A stretch of 64,000 bases of DNA, from positions 1-64,000 of the forward strand of contig NZ_SOZH01000005.1 of the NCBI RefSeq assembly GCF_004519295.1, read 5' to 3'. This stretch comes from Cellulosimicrobium funkei. Lineage in GTDB: Bacteria; Actinomycetota; Actinomycetes; Actinomycetales; Cellulomonadaceae. Position numbers and translations under genes: made by a program. Numbering within the stretch: the stretch's first letter is position 1; the number at the start of each line of letters is the position of its first letter. This document shows positions 18,350 through 26,786 of the stretch, one piece after another. The notes under the pieces were generated by a model. The model did no database searches, was not told the origin of the DNA, and saw nothing but the letters and a program-made list of their open reading frames with translations.

Positions 18350-18565
18350 TCAGGGGGCGCCGACGCTCGAGATGGCGTTGCTGAAGGCCTGCGTCAGCGC
18401 CGGCCCGGCGACGGCCCAGAGGGCGATCACCAACCCGGCCGTCATCAGGGTGATGAGCACCCAGCCCGGCACGTCGCCGCGTTCCGGGTCCTGACCGGTC
18501 AGCCGCCCGAGCGCGCCGCGCGCTGCGGCGCGCACCGCCTGGTTCCCTCGATTCCACCCCTGCAT
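18350..18565 (-). CDS. Small pilin-like membrane protein of the tad locus
   Basis: A 71-residue protein. The start ATG at 18565 has a near-perfect ribosome binding site (AAGGAG, six bases upstream), the strongest in this operon, which fits a highly expressed structural subunit. After a basic start it has DPERGDVPGWVLITLMTAGL and one membrane helix (about 34-58), a layout like Flp-type IVb pilins though the cleavage region (RGDVPGW) is not canonical. It sits where the pilin gene is expected, between tadC and tadE. It could be the main pilin or an accessory membrane protein. Confidence 0.6.
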   Translation of the reverse strand: MQGWNRGNQAVRAAARGALGRLTGQDPERGDVPGWVLITLMTAGLVIALWAVAGPALTQAFSNAISSVGAP

Positions 18566-18633
18566 GGTTCTCCTTCGTCGTCGTTTCGATCGGTCGTGCC
18601 GGGCGGTCGTCCCGGACACTTGGTCGCTGCTGC

Positions 18634-19575
18634 TCAGAAGCCGAGCCGCAGGGTCGCGAGCGACGGGAAGACGGCGTAGACCACCGTCACGGGGAGGATG
18701 AGGAAGACGACGGGGACCATCATCACGACCTCTTTCCTCCCGCCCGCCTCCATGAGCGCGCGACGTCCCGACTCACGAACGTCCTGCGCCTGCGCCCGCA
18801 GCACGTCGGCGAGCGGGGTCCCCCGTTCCACGGCCACCGCGACACCCTCCGCGAAACGGGTGAGGCTCGGCAGTCCGGTGCGGTCGGCGAGCTGCTCGAG
18901 CGCCCGGGCGAGCGGGGTCCCGGCACGCACGGTCGCGAGGGTCGTGCGCAGCTCGCCGGAGAGCTCGCCGTGCGCGGTGGTCGCGACGCGCTCGAGCGCG
19001 GCGACCGGCCCCTCGCCCGCGTTCACCGCGAGCGCCAGGAGCTCGGCGACCGTGGGGAACTCGGCGAGCATGCGCTCCTCCCGACGTCGCACGGCGCGGG
19101 TCAGCGCGTGGTCGCACGCGAGCACACCGCCGACGCCGCACAGCAGCACGAGGACCACCAGTGCGGCGACGGACGACCCCCGCGTCGCCGCGAGCAGCAC
19201 GGCGAGCGCCGTCCCGCCGCCGAGCCCGACGACGCCCCACACGAGCTGCCGTGCGCGGAACTGCTCGACGCTGCGTCCGCGGCCGGCACGGTCGAGGCGG
19301 CGCCGGACGTCGGACGCCGTCGAACCGAACCGTTCCAGCGCGCGGCCCGCGTCGGCGAGCAGCGGCGCGAGGAGTCGTTCGAGGGTCGGGAAGGGTGATC
19401 GCACGGGGTGGTCGCGCAGCAGGACGGACGTGCGGTCGTGGGTGCGCAGGTAGGGCGCGAGCCGCTCGTCGAGCCGGATTGACCGCCCCCGGAGCCCGGC
19501 GACCACGAGGAGGACACCCAGCCCGCCGAGCGCGCCGAGCGCGGCACCGGTCCAGGACACGTCGACGGCGCTCAT
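18634..19575 (-). CDS. tadC: Tad pilus inner-membrane protein TadC
   Basis: A 313-residue T2SS-F family protein: N-terminal membrane span (about 10-28), a cytoplasmic F domain, and two to three spans near the middle and C-terminus. Conserved GSF-type elements include LALAVNAGEGPVAALERVA and FAEGVAVAVERGTPLADVL; the end is AVFPSLATLRLGF. Start ATG 19575 overlaps the tadB stop (ATGA). With TadB it forms the platform on which the TadA ATPase works. Confidence 0.85.
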   Translation of the reverse strand: MSAVDVSWTGAALGALGGLGVLLVVAGLRGRSIRLDERLAPYLRTHDRTSVLLRDHPVRSPFPTLERLLAPLLADAGRALERFGSTASDVRRRLDRAGRGRSVEQFRARQLVWGVVGLGGGTALAVLLAATRGSSVAALVVLVLLCGVGGVLACDHALTRAVRRREERMLAEFPTVAELLALAVNAGEGPVAALERVATTAHGELSGELRTTLATVRAGTPLARALEQLADRTGLPSLTRFAEGVAVAVERGTPLADVLRAQAQDVRESGRRALMEAGGRKEVVMMVPVVFLILPVTVVYAVFPSLATLRLGF

Positions 19576-20432
19576 CGCAGCACCCGCTCCTCCTCGGGCA
19601 GCCGCCCGATCCGCAGCATCAGCTGGTACGCCGCCGCGGAGCACGCGGCGCCGGCGGCCAGGACGACCGCACCCGCCATCGTGTTGTACGCGGCCGCCGT
19701 CTCCGGGCGCGTCGCGAGGAAGCCGAGCACGACCCACGGGCCGGCGACCGCGAGTCGCGCCCCGTTCACGGTCCACGACTGGCGGGCCTCGAGCTCACCG
19801 CGCGTGCGGGCGTCCTCGCGCAAGAAGGTAGACAGGGTGCGCAGGAGGCGACCCAGATCGGTGCCGCCGACGTCCCGCGTGATGCGGAGCGCCTCGACGA
19901 TGCGGTCGGCGACAGGGTCCGCGAGCCGGTCCTTGAGCAGGTCGAGGCACTCCCCGAACCGGCCGGACGCGCGGTAGTCCCGCGCGAACTGGGTGAACGG
20001 CTCGCGCAGCTCGACCGGACCGCGCTCGCCGAGCTGACCGACGGCCTCGGGCAGCGACAGCCCCGCGCGCACGCCCGAGGACAGGTGGTCCAGCACCTCG
20101 GGCCAGACCTCCCGGAGCCGCGCACGCCGCAGCCGGGCGCGGGACCGCACGAGGAGGGAGGGCGCTCCCGCGGCGATCACACCGAAGCAGGCCGCGATCG
20201 TCCACGACCGCGCGAGGACGGTCCCGACCACGAGGACGACGAGCCCGACGCCGACGCTCGCGACCACCAGGGCACCGGGTGTCACTGCCGGTGCGCTGGC
20301 CTGGACGAGCAGGTCCTGCGTGCGTGCCGCCCACCCGTCGGCACGACGCACGCGCGGGGGCCCGGGCGCCCAGAACGACCACCAGACGCAGAACAGCCCC
20401 GCGCCGAGGAGGAGGCCCACCGCCACGCCCAC
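19572..20432 (-). CDS. tadB: Tad pilus inner-membrane protein TadB
   Basis: A 286-residue T2SS-F family platform protein. Spans lie at about 3-20, 55-90 and 230-275, with the F domain between, including HLSSGVRAGLSLPEAVGQL and EALRITRDVGGTDLGRLL. The GTG at 20432 follows the tadA stop by two bases and has GAGGGTGG upstream; a second GTG two codons later is possible. It overlaps tadC by four bases. Very long open frames covering this gene and its upstream region are reading-frame artefacts of high GC. Confidence 0.85.
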   Translation of the reverse strand: MGVAVGLLLGAGLFCVWWSFWAPGPPRVRRADGWAARTQDLLVQASAPAVTPGALVVASVGVGLVVLVVGTVLARSWTIAACFGVIAAGAPSLLVRSRARLRRARLREVWPEVLDHLSSGVRAGLSLPEAVGQLGERGPVELREPFTQFARDYRASGRFGECLDLLKDRLADPVADRIVEALRITRDVGGTDLGRLLRTLSTFLREDARTRGELEARQSWTVNGARLAVAGPWVVLGFLATRPETAAAYNTMAGAVVLAAGAACSAAAYQLMLRIGRLPEEERVLR

Positions 20433-20434
20433 GG

Positions 20435-21718
20435 TCAGCCCACCCTCGTCGGCGCGGCGCCGTCGAGCACGTCGGCCCCGGCCGGGCCCGCCCGCAGGAC
20501 CGCTGCCAGGTCGATGCCCGCGCGGGCGAAGCGCTCGGCGCGCGGCGGGAAACCGCCCGCGCGCACCAGACGGTCGCCCGAGCGGACGAAGATCTCCGCG
20601 GCCTCCACGACGCCCTGCTCGACGCGGCCCGTCACACCGAGGATCTCGCGCACGCCGCGACGCCCGTCGGCGTCGACGCCCAGGTGCACGACGAGGTCGA
20701 TCGCGGACGCGACCGTCGGCACCACGAAGCGGTCCGAGACGTTCTCGCCCGCGAGCAGGGGCAGCGTGCACATCTTGGTGATCGCCTCCCGGGCGGAGTT
20801 CGCGTGGATCGTGCACATCCCCGGGACTCCGGCGTTCAGCGCGACGAGCAGGTCGAGGCTCTCCGCCTCGCGGACCTCGCCGATGACGATGCGGTCCGGG
20901 CGCATGCGCAGCGCCTCCTTCACCAGGCGCCGCAGGGGGATCTCGCCCGTGCCCTCGAGGCTCGGCTGCCGGCACTGGAGCGACACGACGTCGCGCACGG
21001 CGAAGCGCAGCTCGAACACCTCCTCGCACGTGACGACGCGCTGCGCGGGCGGGACCGACCCGGCGAGGGCGTTGAGCATCGTCGTCTTGCCCGCCTGCGT
21101 GGCTCCCGCGACGAGGATGTTCAGCCCGGCCCGCACGGACGCGTCGAGGAAGGCGGCGGCCTGGGGCGGGAGCGCGCCGAGCCGGACCAGGTCGTCCAGG
21201 TGCGACGCCCGGACGACGTGCTTGCGGATGTTCACCGCCCACTCGCTGCGCGTGACGTCGGGGATGACGACGTGCAGCCGCTCCCCGCCCGGGAGGCACG
21301 CGTCGACGAACGGGCTCGACAGGTCGAGCCGACGCCCGGACGACCGCAGCATCTGCTCCACGAGGTCGCGCACCTGCTGTGCCGTGAGGATCGTCGTCGT
21401 CAGCTCCGACGAGCCGCTGCGCGCCACGAACACCTGGGAGGGCGCGTTGATCCAGATCTCCTCGATCTCCGGGTCGTCGAGGTAGGGCTGGAGCGGCCCC
21501 AGCCCGGCGACGGCGTCGACGACCGCACGACCGGCAGCGGCGGGGTCGGCGAGCGGCGCGACGGCCCCGAGCGCGCTGCGCGTCTCGTAGTCCGCGACGA
21601 CGTCGCGCACGAGCTGGTCGACGGCCGCGCGGTCGCGCGCGGGGTCCACCCCGCGCCGTCGGACGAGCTCGCGCACCTCGCCCTCGAGCACGCCGACGGC
21701 GTGCGTGTCCGTAGACAT
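20435..21718 (-). CDS. tadA: Tad pilus assembly ATPase TadA (CpaF)
   Basis: Secretion ATPase of 427 residues that powers Flp/Tad pilus assembly. Walker A is GATQAGKTT (the SQ/TQAGK variant common in actinobacteria), Walker B IVIGEVREAE, and the His box GMCTIHANS is present. The N-terminal domain includes LGPLQPYLDDPEIEEIWIN. Start ATG at 21718 has AGGGGGA at the right distance; another ATG nine bases upstream is too close to it. First gene of the visible operon tadA-tadB-tadC-pilin-tadE-tadE-tadG. No tadZ, prepilin peptidase or outer components lie in the window. Confidence 0.92.
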   Translation of the reverse strand: MSTDTHAVGVLEGEVRELVRRRGVDPARDRAAVDQLVRDVVADYETRSALGAVAPLADPAAAGRAVVDAVAGLGPLQPYLDDPEIEEIWINAPSQVFVARSGSSELTTTILTAQQVRDLVEQMLRSSGRRLDLSSPFVDACLPGGERLHVVIPDVTRSEWAVNIRKHVVRASHLDDLVRLGALPPQAAAFLDASVRAGLNILVAGATQAGKTTMLNALAGSVPPAQRVVTCEEVFELRFAVRDVVSLQCRQPSLEGTGEIPLRRLVKEALRMRPDRIVIGEVREAESLDLLVALNAGVPGMCTIHANSAREAITKMCTLPLLAGENVSDRFVVPTVASAIDLVVHLGVDADGRRGVREILGVTGRVEQGVVEAAEIFVRSGDRLVRAGGFPPRAERFARAGIDLAAVLRAGPAGADVLDGAAPTRVG

Positions 21719-21780
21719 GTCGAGCATTCCCCCTGCTCCGTCGGCCGGCTGCCCCGCCGGTCGTCAACGATCTGCGCCAG

Positions 21781-21809
21781 AGAGTAGGGCATGGACGCGC
21801 CCCCGTGAA
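21781..21809 (-). promoter_or_regulatory. Promoter of the tad operon
   Basis: TTCACG (21809-21804), 17-base spacer, TACTCT (21786-21781). It would give a leader of about 55 bases before the tadA ATG, with a ribosome binding site, unlike the leaderless genes around it. Confidence 0.5.
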
Positions 21810-21905
21810 CCGCCCCTGTGGACAAGGTCGCGGGCGCCCCGGAATCCCGCGCCGTCGAGAGGGGACCCCCCTTCCGGCGTCCCACATCGTGGTCGTCGCG
21901 ACGGC

Positions 21906-21917
21906 TAGGGTCGGGCC
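21906..21917 (+). promoter_or_regulatory. -10 box of the aminotransferase gene
   Basis: TAGGGT at 21906-21911, six bases before the ATG at 21918, with no ribosome binding site. Predicted leaderless start. Confidence 0.55.
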
Positions 21918-23141
21918 ATGACGGACCTCCCGCCCGGCCGCTGGCAGGCCGCCGCGCGCGCCACGGGCCTCCTGGGCGCCGACGGCGCGGTCGCGGCGAC
22001 GATCTTCGCCGAGATGACGGCGCTCGCGCAGCGCACCGGGGCGATCAACCTCGGGCAGGGCTTCCCGGACGTCGACGGCCCGGCCGCGGTGAAGCACGCC
22101 GCGGTGCGCGCGATCGAGGACGGCCACAACCAGTACCCGCCGGGCCCGGGCATCCTCGAGCTGCGCAACGCGGTCGCGAGCCACCAGCTCCGCCACTACG
22201 GCCTGGACCCGGACCCGGAGACCGAGGTGCTCGTGACGACGGGCGCCACCGAGGCGCTCGCGGCGACGATCCTCGCGCTCGCCGGGCCGGGCGACGACGT
22301 CGTGACGCTGGAGCCGTTCTACGACTCCCACGCCGCGTGCATCGCGCTCGCGGGCGCGCGCCACGTCACGGTCCCCCTGCTCCCCGGCCCCGACCGCTTC
22401 CGGCTCGACGTGGACGCGCTGCGCGCCGCCGTCACCGACCGGACGCGCCTGATCGTCGTGAACTCGCCGCACAACCCGACGGGCACGGTCCTCGACCTCG
22501 ACGAGCTCGACGCGATCGCCGCCGTCGCGCGCCGGCACGACGTCGTGGTCGTCACGGACGAGGTGTACGAGCACCTGACGTTCGACGACGCCCGGCACGT
22601 GCCGATCGCGACGCTGCCGGGGATGCGGCAGCGGACGATCACCATCTCCTCGGCCGGCAAGACGTTCTCGTTCACGGGGTGGAAGGTGGGGTGGCTGCAC
22701 GGCCCCGAGCCGCTCGTCACGGCGGTCCGCACGGTGAAGCAGTTCCTCACCTACACGTCGGGCGCGCCGTTCCAGCCCGCGATCGCCGACGCGCTCGCGG
22801 ACGACGAGACCCCGCGCGCGCTCGCCGACTCGCTCGCCGCACGCCGTGACCTGCTGTGCGAGGGCCTGGTCTGCGCGGGGTTCGACGTCGTCGTGCCGCA
22901 GGGCACGTACTTCGTCATCGCCGACGGCGCCGCGCTCGGCGTCGAGGACGGCACCGCGCTGTGCCGCGAGCTGCCCGCCCTCGCGGGCGTCGTGGCCGTC
23001 CCCGTGAGCGCGTTCTGCACCCCGGGGTCGACGACGGCGCGCGCGCTCGCGTCGCGCGTCCGGTTCACGTTCGTCAAGCGCGAGGACGTCCTGCACGAGG
23101 CCGTGCGACGCCTGGCCGCGCTCGGCGCGTCGCGGCCCTGA
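21918..23141 (+). CDS. PLP-dependent aminotransferase class I/II (DapC/methionine aminotransferase-like)
   Basis: A 407-residue fold-type I aminotransferase that moves an amino group between an amino acid and a 2-oxo acid with pyridoxal phosphate. Visible motifs: INLGQGFPDVDGP near the start, the Asn of NSPHNPTG, Asp in VVTDEVYEHL, the Schiff-base Lys in SSAGKTFSFTGWKVGW, and the carboxylate-binding Arg near the C-terminus. The GQGFP and SFTGWKVGW motifs match the group of methionine, kynurenine and N-succinyldiaminopimelate aminotransferases, which cannot be told apart by eye. It stands alone between divergent tadA and convergent LCP genes. Confidence 0.88.
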   Translation: MTDLPPGRWQAAARATGLLGADGAVAATIFAEMTALAQRTGAINLGQGFPDVDGPAAVKHAAVRAIEDGHNQYPPGPGILELRNAVASHQLRHYGLDPDPETEVLVTTGATEALAATILALAGPGDDVVTLEPFYDSHAACIALAGARHVTVPLLPGPDRFRLDVDALRAAVTDRTRLIVVNSPHNPTGTVLDLDELDAIAAVARRHDVVVVTDEVYEHLTFDDARHVPIATLPGMRQRTITISSAGKTFSFTGWKVGWLHGPEPLVTAVRTVKQFLTYTSGAPFQPAIADALADDETPRALADSLAARRDLLCEGLVCAGFDVVVPQGTYFVIADGAALGVEDGTALCRELPALAGVVAVPVSAFCTPGSTTARALASRVRFTFVKREDVLHEAVRRLAALGASRP

Positions 23142-23147
23142 GCGACG

Positions 23148-24515
23148 TCAGGGGCACACGCCGTCGCGTGGCGCTTCCGTCGCGCCGGCACCCGGGTCGG
23201 TCCCCGCTCCCGGGTCCGTCGCGCCCGTGCCAGGGTCGACGGCACCGGTCCCGGGGTCGGTGGTGCCCGGGTCGGTCCCCGCTCCGGGGTCGGTCGCGCC
23301 GTCCGCGGGGGCCGTGGCGTCGTCGCGCGGGTCCGTGACGGGCTCGTGGCCGGGCGGGGGTGCGTCGTCGATCAGCCGCTGCCAGATCGCGTCGGCCTCC
23401 GCCGTCCACTCGACGCGGTTGCGATCGCTCGCCGCGTCCACGACGGGGACCTGGGTGAAGACGACCTCGGAGGGCTTGATGGCCCGCAGGCTGAACGCGA
23501 GCCCGGCGAGCGCCGTCGGGTCGGCGATGGTGGGGTCCGCGCTGATCGAGCCGAGCACGGCCTCGATGACCCCGTAGAGCTGGGGCGAGTTGGTGATGAT
23601 GTTCTGCGAGAGCAGCTCGCGCACCGCCGAGTCGATGAACGCCTGCTGTCGGGCGATGCGCGTGAGGTCGGAGCCCATCTCGAGTCCCATGCCCTTGCCG
23701 TGCCGTGCCCGGAGGAAACCGATCGCCTCGTGACCGTTGAGCGTGTGCTCGCCGGCGGGCAGGTCGAGGGTGCCGTACCGCGGATCCTCCTTGATCGGCT
23801 CCGGGAAGCACATGGTCACGCCGTCGATCGCGTCGACCACGCCGACGACCCCGGTCATCTTGACCACGACGTGGTTGGTGATGGGCACGCCCGTGAGGCT
23901 GTAGACCGACGAGATCGTGCAGCCGGCGGCCGCGTCCATGTCGTCGACGCCGCCCGACCCGATCTGGAACGCCTCGTTGAACATGGTGTTGCGGCGCGGC
24001 GAGGACATCGACCCGTCGGGAAGCTTGCACGCGGGCAGGTCGACGAGCGAGTCGCGCGGGATCGACACGACCTCCATGCGCGTGCGGTCGCCGGACACGT
24101 GCACGATGAACGTGGTGTCGGACCGCATTCCCTCCTCCTCGCCCGCGAGCGCGGCGTTCTCGGCGTCGCGGTAGTCCGTGCCCATGACGAGGATGTTGAG
24201 CGCCTTGCCGGCGAACGGGTCGGACGGGTCCTTCGGTGGTTCCTCGGTCGGCATGCCGACCACGTACTCGGACACGTCGCTCACGGTGATCTTCGACTTG
24301 AGGTCGAGGTACACGGCTCCGGCGCCGACGGCCAGGAAGACGAACGCGCCGGTGAGGACCAGCCCGATCGCCCGGGCGACGCGGTGCGAGCGGAGCGCGC
24401 GGGCGTGGTGCGGGCCCCCGGCGGGCTTGTCCGGCGCCCCCTTGCGGGAGCGTGTCTCCTGCGTCGCGCGGGACCTCGCGCGTGCGGGCGGCGAGGCGGG
24501 GGCGGTCTTCGGCAC
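23148..24515 (-). CDS. LytR-CpsA-Psr (LCP) family cell wall ligase
   Basis: A 455-residue membrane protein that transfers lipid-linked glycopolymers to peptidoglycan. A basic cytoplasmic N-terminus is followed by one span (about 50-70) and the extracellular LCP domain, with LNILVMGTDYRD, SDTTFIVHVSGDRTRMEVVSIPRDS cut here as MEVVSIPRDS, the Arg/Asp residues that bind the pyrophosphate, and GHEAIGFLRARHGKG. Three or more Cys could pair outside. The tail (408-444) is a TDPGAG/TDPGT repeat. Start GTG at 24515, six bases after TACTCT and with no ribosome binding site, suggests a leaderless mRNA. The stop is six bases from the convergent aminotransferase stop. Confidence 0.9.
   Translation of the reverse strand: MPKTAPASPPARARSRATQETRSRKGAPDKPAGGPHHARALRSHRVARAIGLVLTGAFVFLAVGAGAVYLDLKSKITVSDVSEYVVGMPTEEPPKDPSDPFAGKALNILVMGTDYRDAENAALAGEEEGMRSDTTFIVHVSGDRTRMEVVSIPRDSLVDLPACKLPDGSMSSPRRNTMFNEAFQIGSGGVDDMDAAAGCTISSVYSLTGVPITNHVVVKMTGVVGVVDAIDGVTMCFPEPIKEDPRYGTLDLPAGEHTLNGHEAIGFLRARHGKGMGLEMGSDLTRIARQQAFIDSAVRELLSQNIITNSPQLYGVIEAVLGSISADPTIADPTALAGLAFSLRAIKPSEVVFTQVPVVDAASDRNRVEWTAEADAIWQRLIDDAPPPGHEPVTDPRDDATAPADGATDPGAGTDPGTTDPGTGAVDPGTGATDPGAGTDPGAGATEAPRDGVCP
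23184..23294 (-). repeat. TDPG tandem repeat in the LCP C-terminus
   Basis: About seven imperfect copies of a five-to-six residue unit (TDPGAG, TDPGT, VDPGTGA). The DNA repeats with a 15-18 base period. A flexible, acidic extracellular tail is expected, and copy number may vary between strains. Confidence 0.75.
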
Positions 24516-24527
24516 GGTCCGAGAGTA
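24516..24527 (-). promoter_or_regulatory. -10 box of the LCP gene
   Basis: TACTCT at 24527-24522, six bases before the GTG at 24515. Predicted leaderless start. Confidence 0.55.
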
Positions 24528-24594
24528 GATGGTCGGGCGCGAATGCGTGCGCCGGACCAGCGGGAGGACGTGTGAAAGGGCGGCGAAGACCGGG

Positions 24595-25830
24595 TCAGAC
24601 GGGCGTGTGCCAGCCCCCGCGGCGGAACGCCGGCGTGGCGAGCGCGAGCACGAGGATCGACGCGACGACCGCCCCGAGCATGACGGTGGACATCGCGACG
24701 GCGTCGCCGCCGAGGACGCCGACGAGCGGGCTCACGAGCCCCGCGACGCCTGCCTGGAACGCGCCGATGACCGCGGCGGCGGTGCCGGCGATCTCGCCGT
24801 GCCGGGTCAGCGCGAGCGCGGAGGCGTTCGCGGGGATGAGGCCCTGCATCGACAGGACGAGGAACAGCGCGGCGACGATCCCGACGATCCCGCCCGCCCC
24901 CGTCAGGGCGACCACGAGGAGGCCGACGGCGAACACGCCCTGCACGACGAGCGCCGTCCGCAGCAGCCGCACGGGTGCGACGCGGCGGACGAGCGCGGCG
25001 TTCGCCTGCGCCGACAGCACGAGCCCGATGCCGTTCACGGCGAACAGGAGCGCGAACTGCCCGTGGCTCAGCCCGTACCCCTCCTGCAGGACGAAGGGTG
25101 AGCCGACGACGTAGCTCATGAGGACGGCCTGCCCGAGGCCGGGGAGCACGGCGAGCGCGACGAAGTGCCGGTCGCGCAGGAGGCCTGCGTACCCGCGCAG
25201 GACGGTGCGCGCCCCGGCGGGGCGACGCCGCTCGAGCGGCAGGGACTCGGGCATGAAGAACAGGACGATCGCGCCCAGGACGACGCCGCCGAGCGCGAGG
25301 ACCCAGAAGACCGCCCGCCAGGTGGCGTGCGCGCCGATGAACGACCCGATGGAGGGCGCGAGGAGCGGCGCGAGCCCGATGACGAGCATGAGCCGCGACA
25401 GGACGCGCGCGGCGTCGGACCCGGTGAACCGGTCGCGGATGGCGGCGATCGCGACGACGGACGCGGACGCGTTGAAGAACCCCTGGAGCACGCGCAGGCC
25501 GACGAGGATGCCGATGTTGGGCGCGAACGCGCACAGGAGCGACGTGACGACGTGCAGCGAGAGCCCGACGAGCACGGGCAGACGACGGCCGTAGCGGTCG
25601 GAGAGCGGCCCGATGACGAGCTGCCCGACCGCGCCACCGAGGAGCATGCCGGACAGCGTGAGCTGCGCGAGGGAGTCGGGCGCACCGAGCTCGGCGCCCA
25701 CCTCGGGCAGGAGCGGGAGGTACATGTCCACCGTGAGCGCGGGCAGCGTGGCGAGCGCGCCGAGGAGCAGGACCCAGCGGGCGGACGATCTCGGTCGGGG
25801 CACGGCGGGGTCGACCGAGGAGGGTGGCAT
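24595..25830 (-). CDS. MFS drug exporter, Bcr/CflA type
   Basis: A 411-residue transporter with 12 predicted membrane spans, of the drug:H+ antiporter group. Hallmarks of Bcr/CflA: TVDMYLPLLPEVGAELG in the first span and loop, motif A GPLSDRYGRR between spans 2 and 3, and AIRDRFTGSDAARVLSRLM. The start is the second ATG, at 25830: a TACGAT -10 box overlaps the first ATG (25839) and lies seven bases upstream of the second, so the first cannot be in a leaderless mRNA. It probably exports small toxic compounds; the substrate is unknown. Divergent from the SRAP gene. Confidence 0.88.
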   Translation of the reverse strand: MPPSSVDPAVPRPRSSARWVLLLGALATLPALTVDMYLPLLPEVGAELGAPDSLAQLTLSGMLLGGAVGQLVIGPLSDRYGRRLPVLVGLSLHVVTSLLCAFAPNIGILVGLRVLQGFFNASASVVAIAAIRDRFTGSDAARVLSRLMLVIGLAPLLAPSIGSFIGAHATWRAVFWVLALGGVVLGAIVLFFMPESLPLERRRPAGARTVLRGYAGLLRDRHFVALAVLPGLGQAVLMSYVVGSPFVLQEGYGLSHGQFALLFAVNGIGLVLSAQANAALVRRVAPVRLLRTALVVQGVFAVGLLVVALTGAGGIVGIVAALFLVLSMQGLIPANASALALTRHGEIAGTAAAVIGAFQAGVAGLVSPLVGVLGGDAVAMSTVMLGAVVASILVLALATPAFRRGGWHTPV

Positions 25831-25843
25831 GACTCCCATCGTA
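25831..25843 (-). promoter_or_regulatory. -10 box of the Bcr/CflA exporter gene
   Basis: TACGAT at 25843-25838, seven bases before the ATG at 25830. Predicted leaderless start; it decides between two in-frame ATGs. Confidence 0.55.
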
Positions 25844-25964
25844 ACGATTCGATCGCGTGCGGACCGGGCTTCCGGGCGTGACCCTGCTCTCCCCCGGCGG
25901 CCCTCCCCGTGCGCGCGCCCGCCGGCCCGGCGCGAGCGTGGGTGGCGTGCGGCACCCTGGAGGC

Positions 25965-26732
25965 ATGTGCGGACGCTATGCCTCCTTCCGGGACGCCCAG
26001 GACCTCGCGGACGAGTTCGCGATCGCCGACGTGGCCGACGACGCGCGCCTCCTCCCGCCGTCGTGGAACCTCGCGCCGACGGACCCGGTGCGGATCGTCG
26101 TCGAGCGCGCCGCGAAGGACACGGGAGAGGTGCGCCGCTCGCTGCGGCTCGCGCGCTGGGGCCTCGTGCCGTCGTGGTCGAAGGACCCGAAGGGCGGCGC
26201 GCGGATGATCAACGCGCGCGCGGAGTCGATCCTGGACAAGCCGGCGTTCGCCAAGCCGTTCGGCGTGCGACGGTGCCTCGTGCCCGCCGACGGCTACTAC
26301 GAGTGGCGCGTCCTGCCCGACGGCGCGTCCCCCGCCGGGTCCGCGGGCGCGCCGGCGCGCCGGGGCAAGGTCCCCAAGCAGCCGTACTGGATCGCGCCCG
26401 GCGACGGGCGCAGCGCCGCGTTCGCGGGGCTCTACGAGTTCTGGCGCGACCGCACCAAGGCGGACGACGACCCGGACCGCTGGCTCGTCTCGACGACCAT
26501 CATCACGACCGACGCGGCGCCCTACCTCGCCGAGATCCACGACCGCATGCCGCTCGCCCTGCCGTCCGACGCCTGGGACGCGTGGCTCGACCCGGCGGTC
26601 GACGCGCGGGGCGCCGCCGACCTCCTCGGGCTCGGCGGCCCGCACGACGACGTCCCCATGGTCGCGCGCGAGATCTCGACCCTGGTCAACTCGGTGACGA
26701 ACGACGGCCCGGGGCTCCTCGAGGCCGTCTGA
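25965..26732 (+). CDS. SRAP/HMCES family DNA-protein crosslink protein
   Basis: A 255-residue SOS-response associated peptidase (YedK/HMCES) protein. It protects abasic sites in single-stranded DNA by forming a covalent link with its Cys2 after removal of Met1. The start MCGRYA is the family hallmark, which fixes the start codon. Other active-site elements are WNLAPTD, the Asn-Arg-Glu group in MINARAES, the YYEW segment (CLVPADGYYEWR), and the His of IHDRMP. An insert of about 20 residues rich in Gly, Ala, Pro (after the YYEW segment) is unusual. CACCCT lies six bases upstream of the ATG. Confidence 0.92.
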   Translation: MCGRYASFRDAQDLADEFAIADVADDARLLPPSWNLAPTDPVRIVVERAAKDTGEVRRSLRLARWGLVPSWSKDPKGGARMINARAESILDKPAFAKPFGVRRCLVPADGYYEWRVLPDGASPAGSAGAPARRGKVPKQPYWIAPGDGRSAAFAGLYEFWRDRTKADDDPDRWLVSTTIITTDAAPYLAEIHDRMPLALPSDAWDAWLDPAVDARGAADLLGLGGPHDDVPMVAREISTLVNSVTNDGPGLLEAV

Positions 26733-26786
26733 CCGGGCCCTGCGCTGGCGGGCGGACGTCGGCGACCGCGCGCCCGGCGCAGCCGG

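Noticed and set aside
19572-23096. Very long minus-strand open frame over the tadB gene and the aminotransferase
   Set aside because: Only the tadB part (from GTG 20432) has protein-like sequence. The rest is Arg/Ala/Pro-rich and antisense to genes with clear domains, a common artefact at this GC.
23184-23294. 15-18 base tandem repeat as a non-coding satellite
   Set aside because: It is the coding sequence of the LCP tail.
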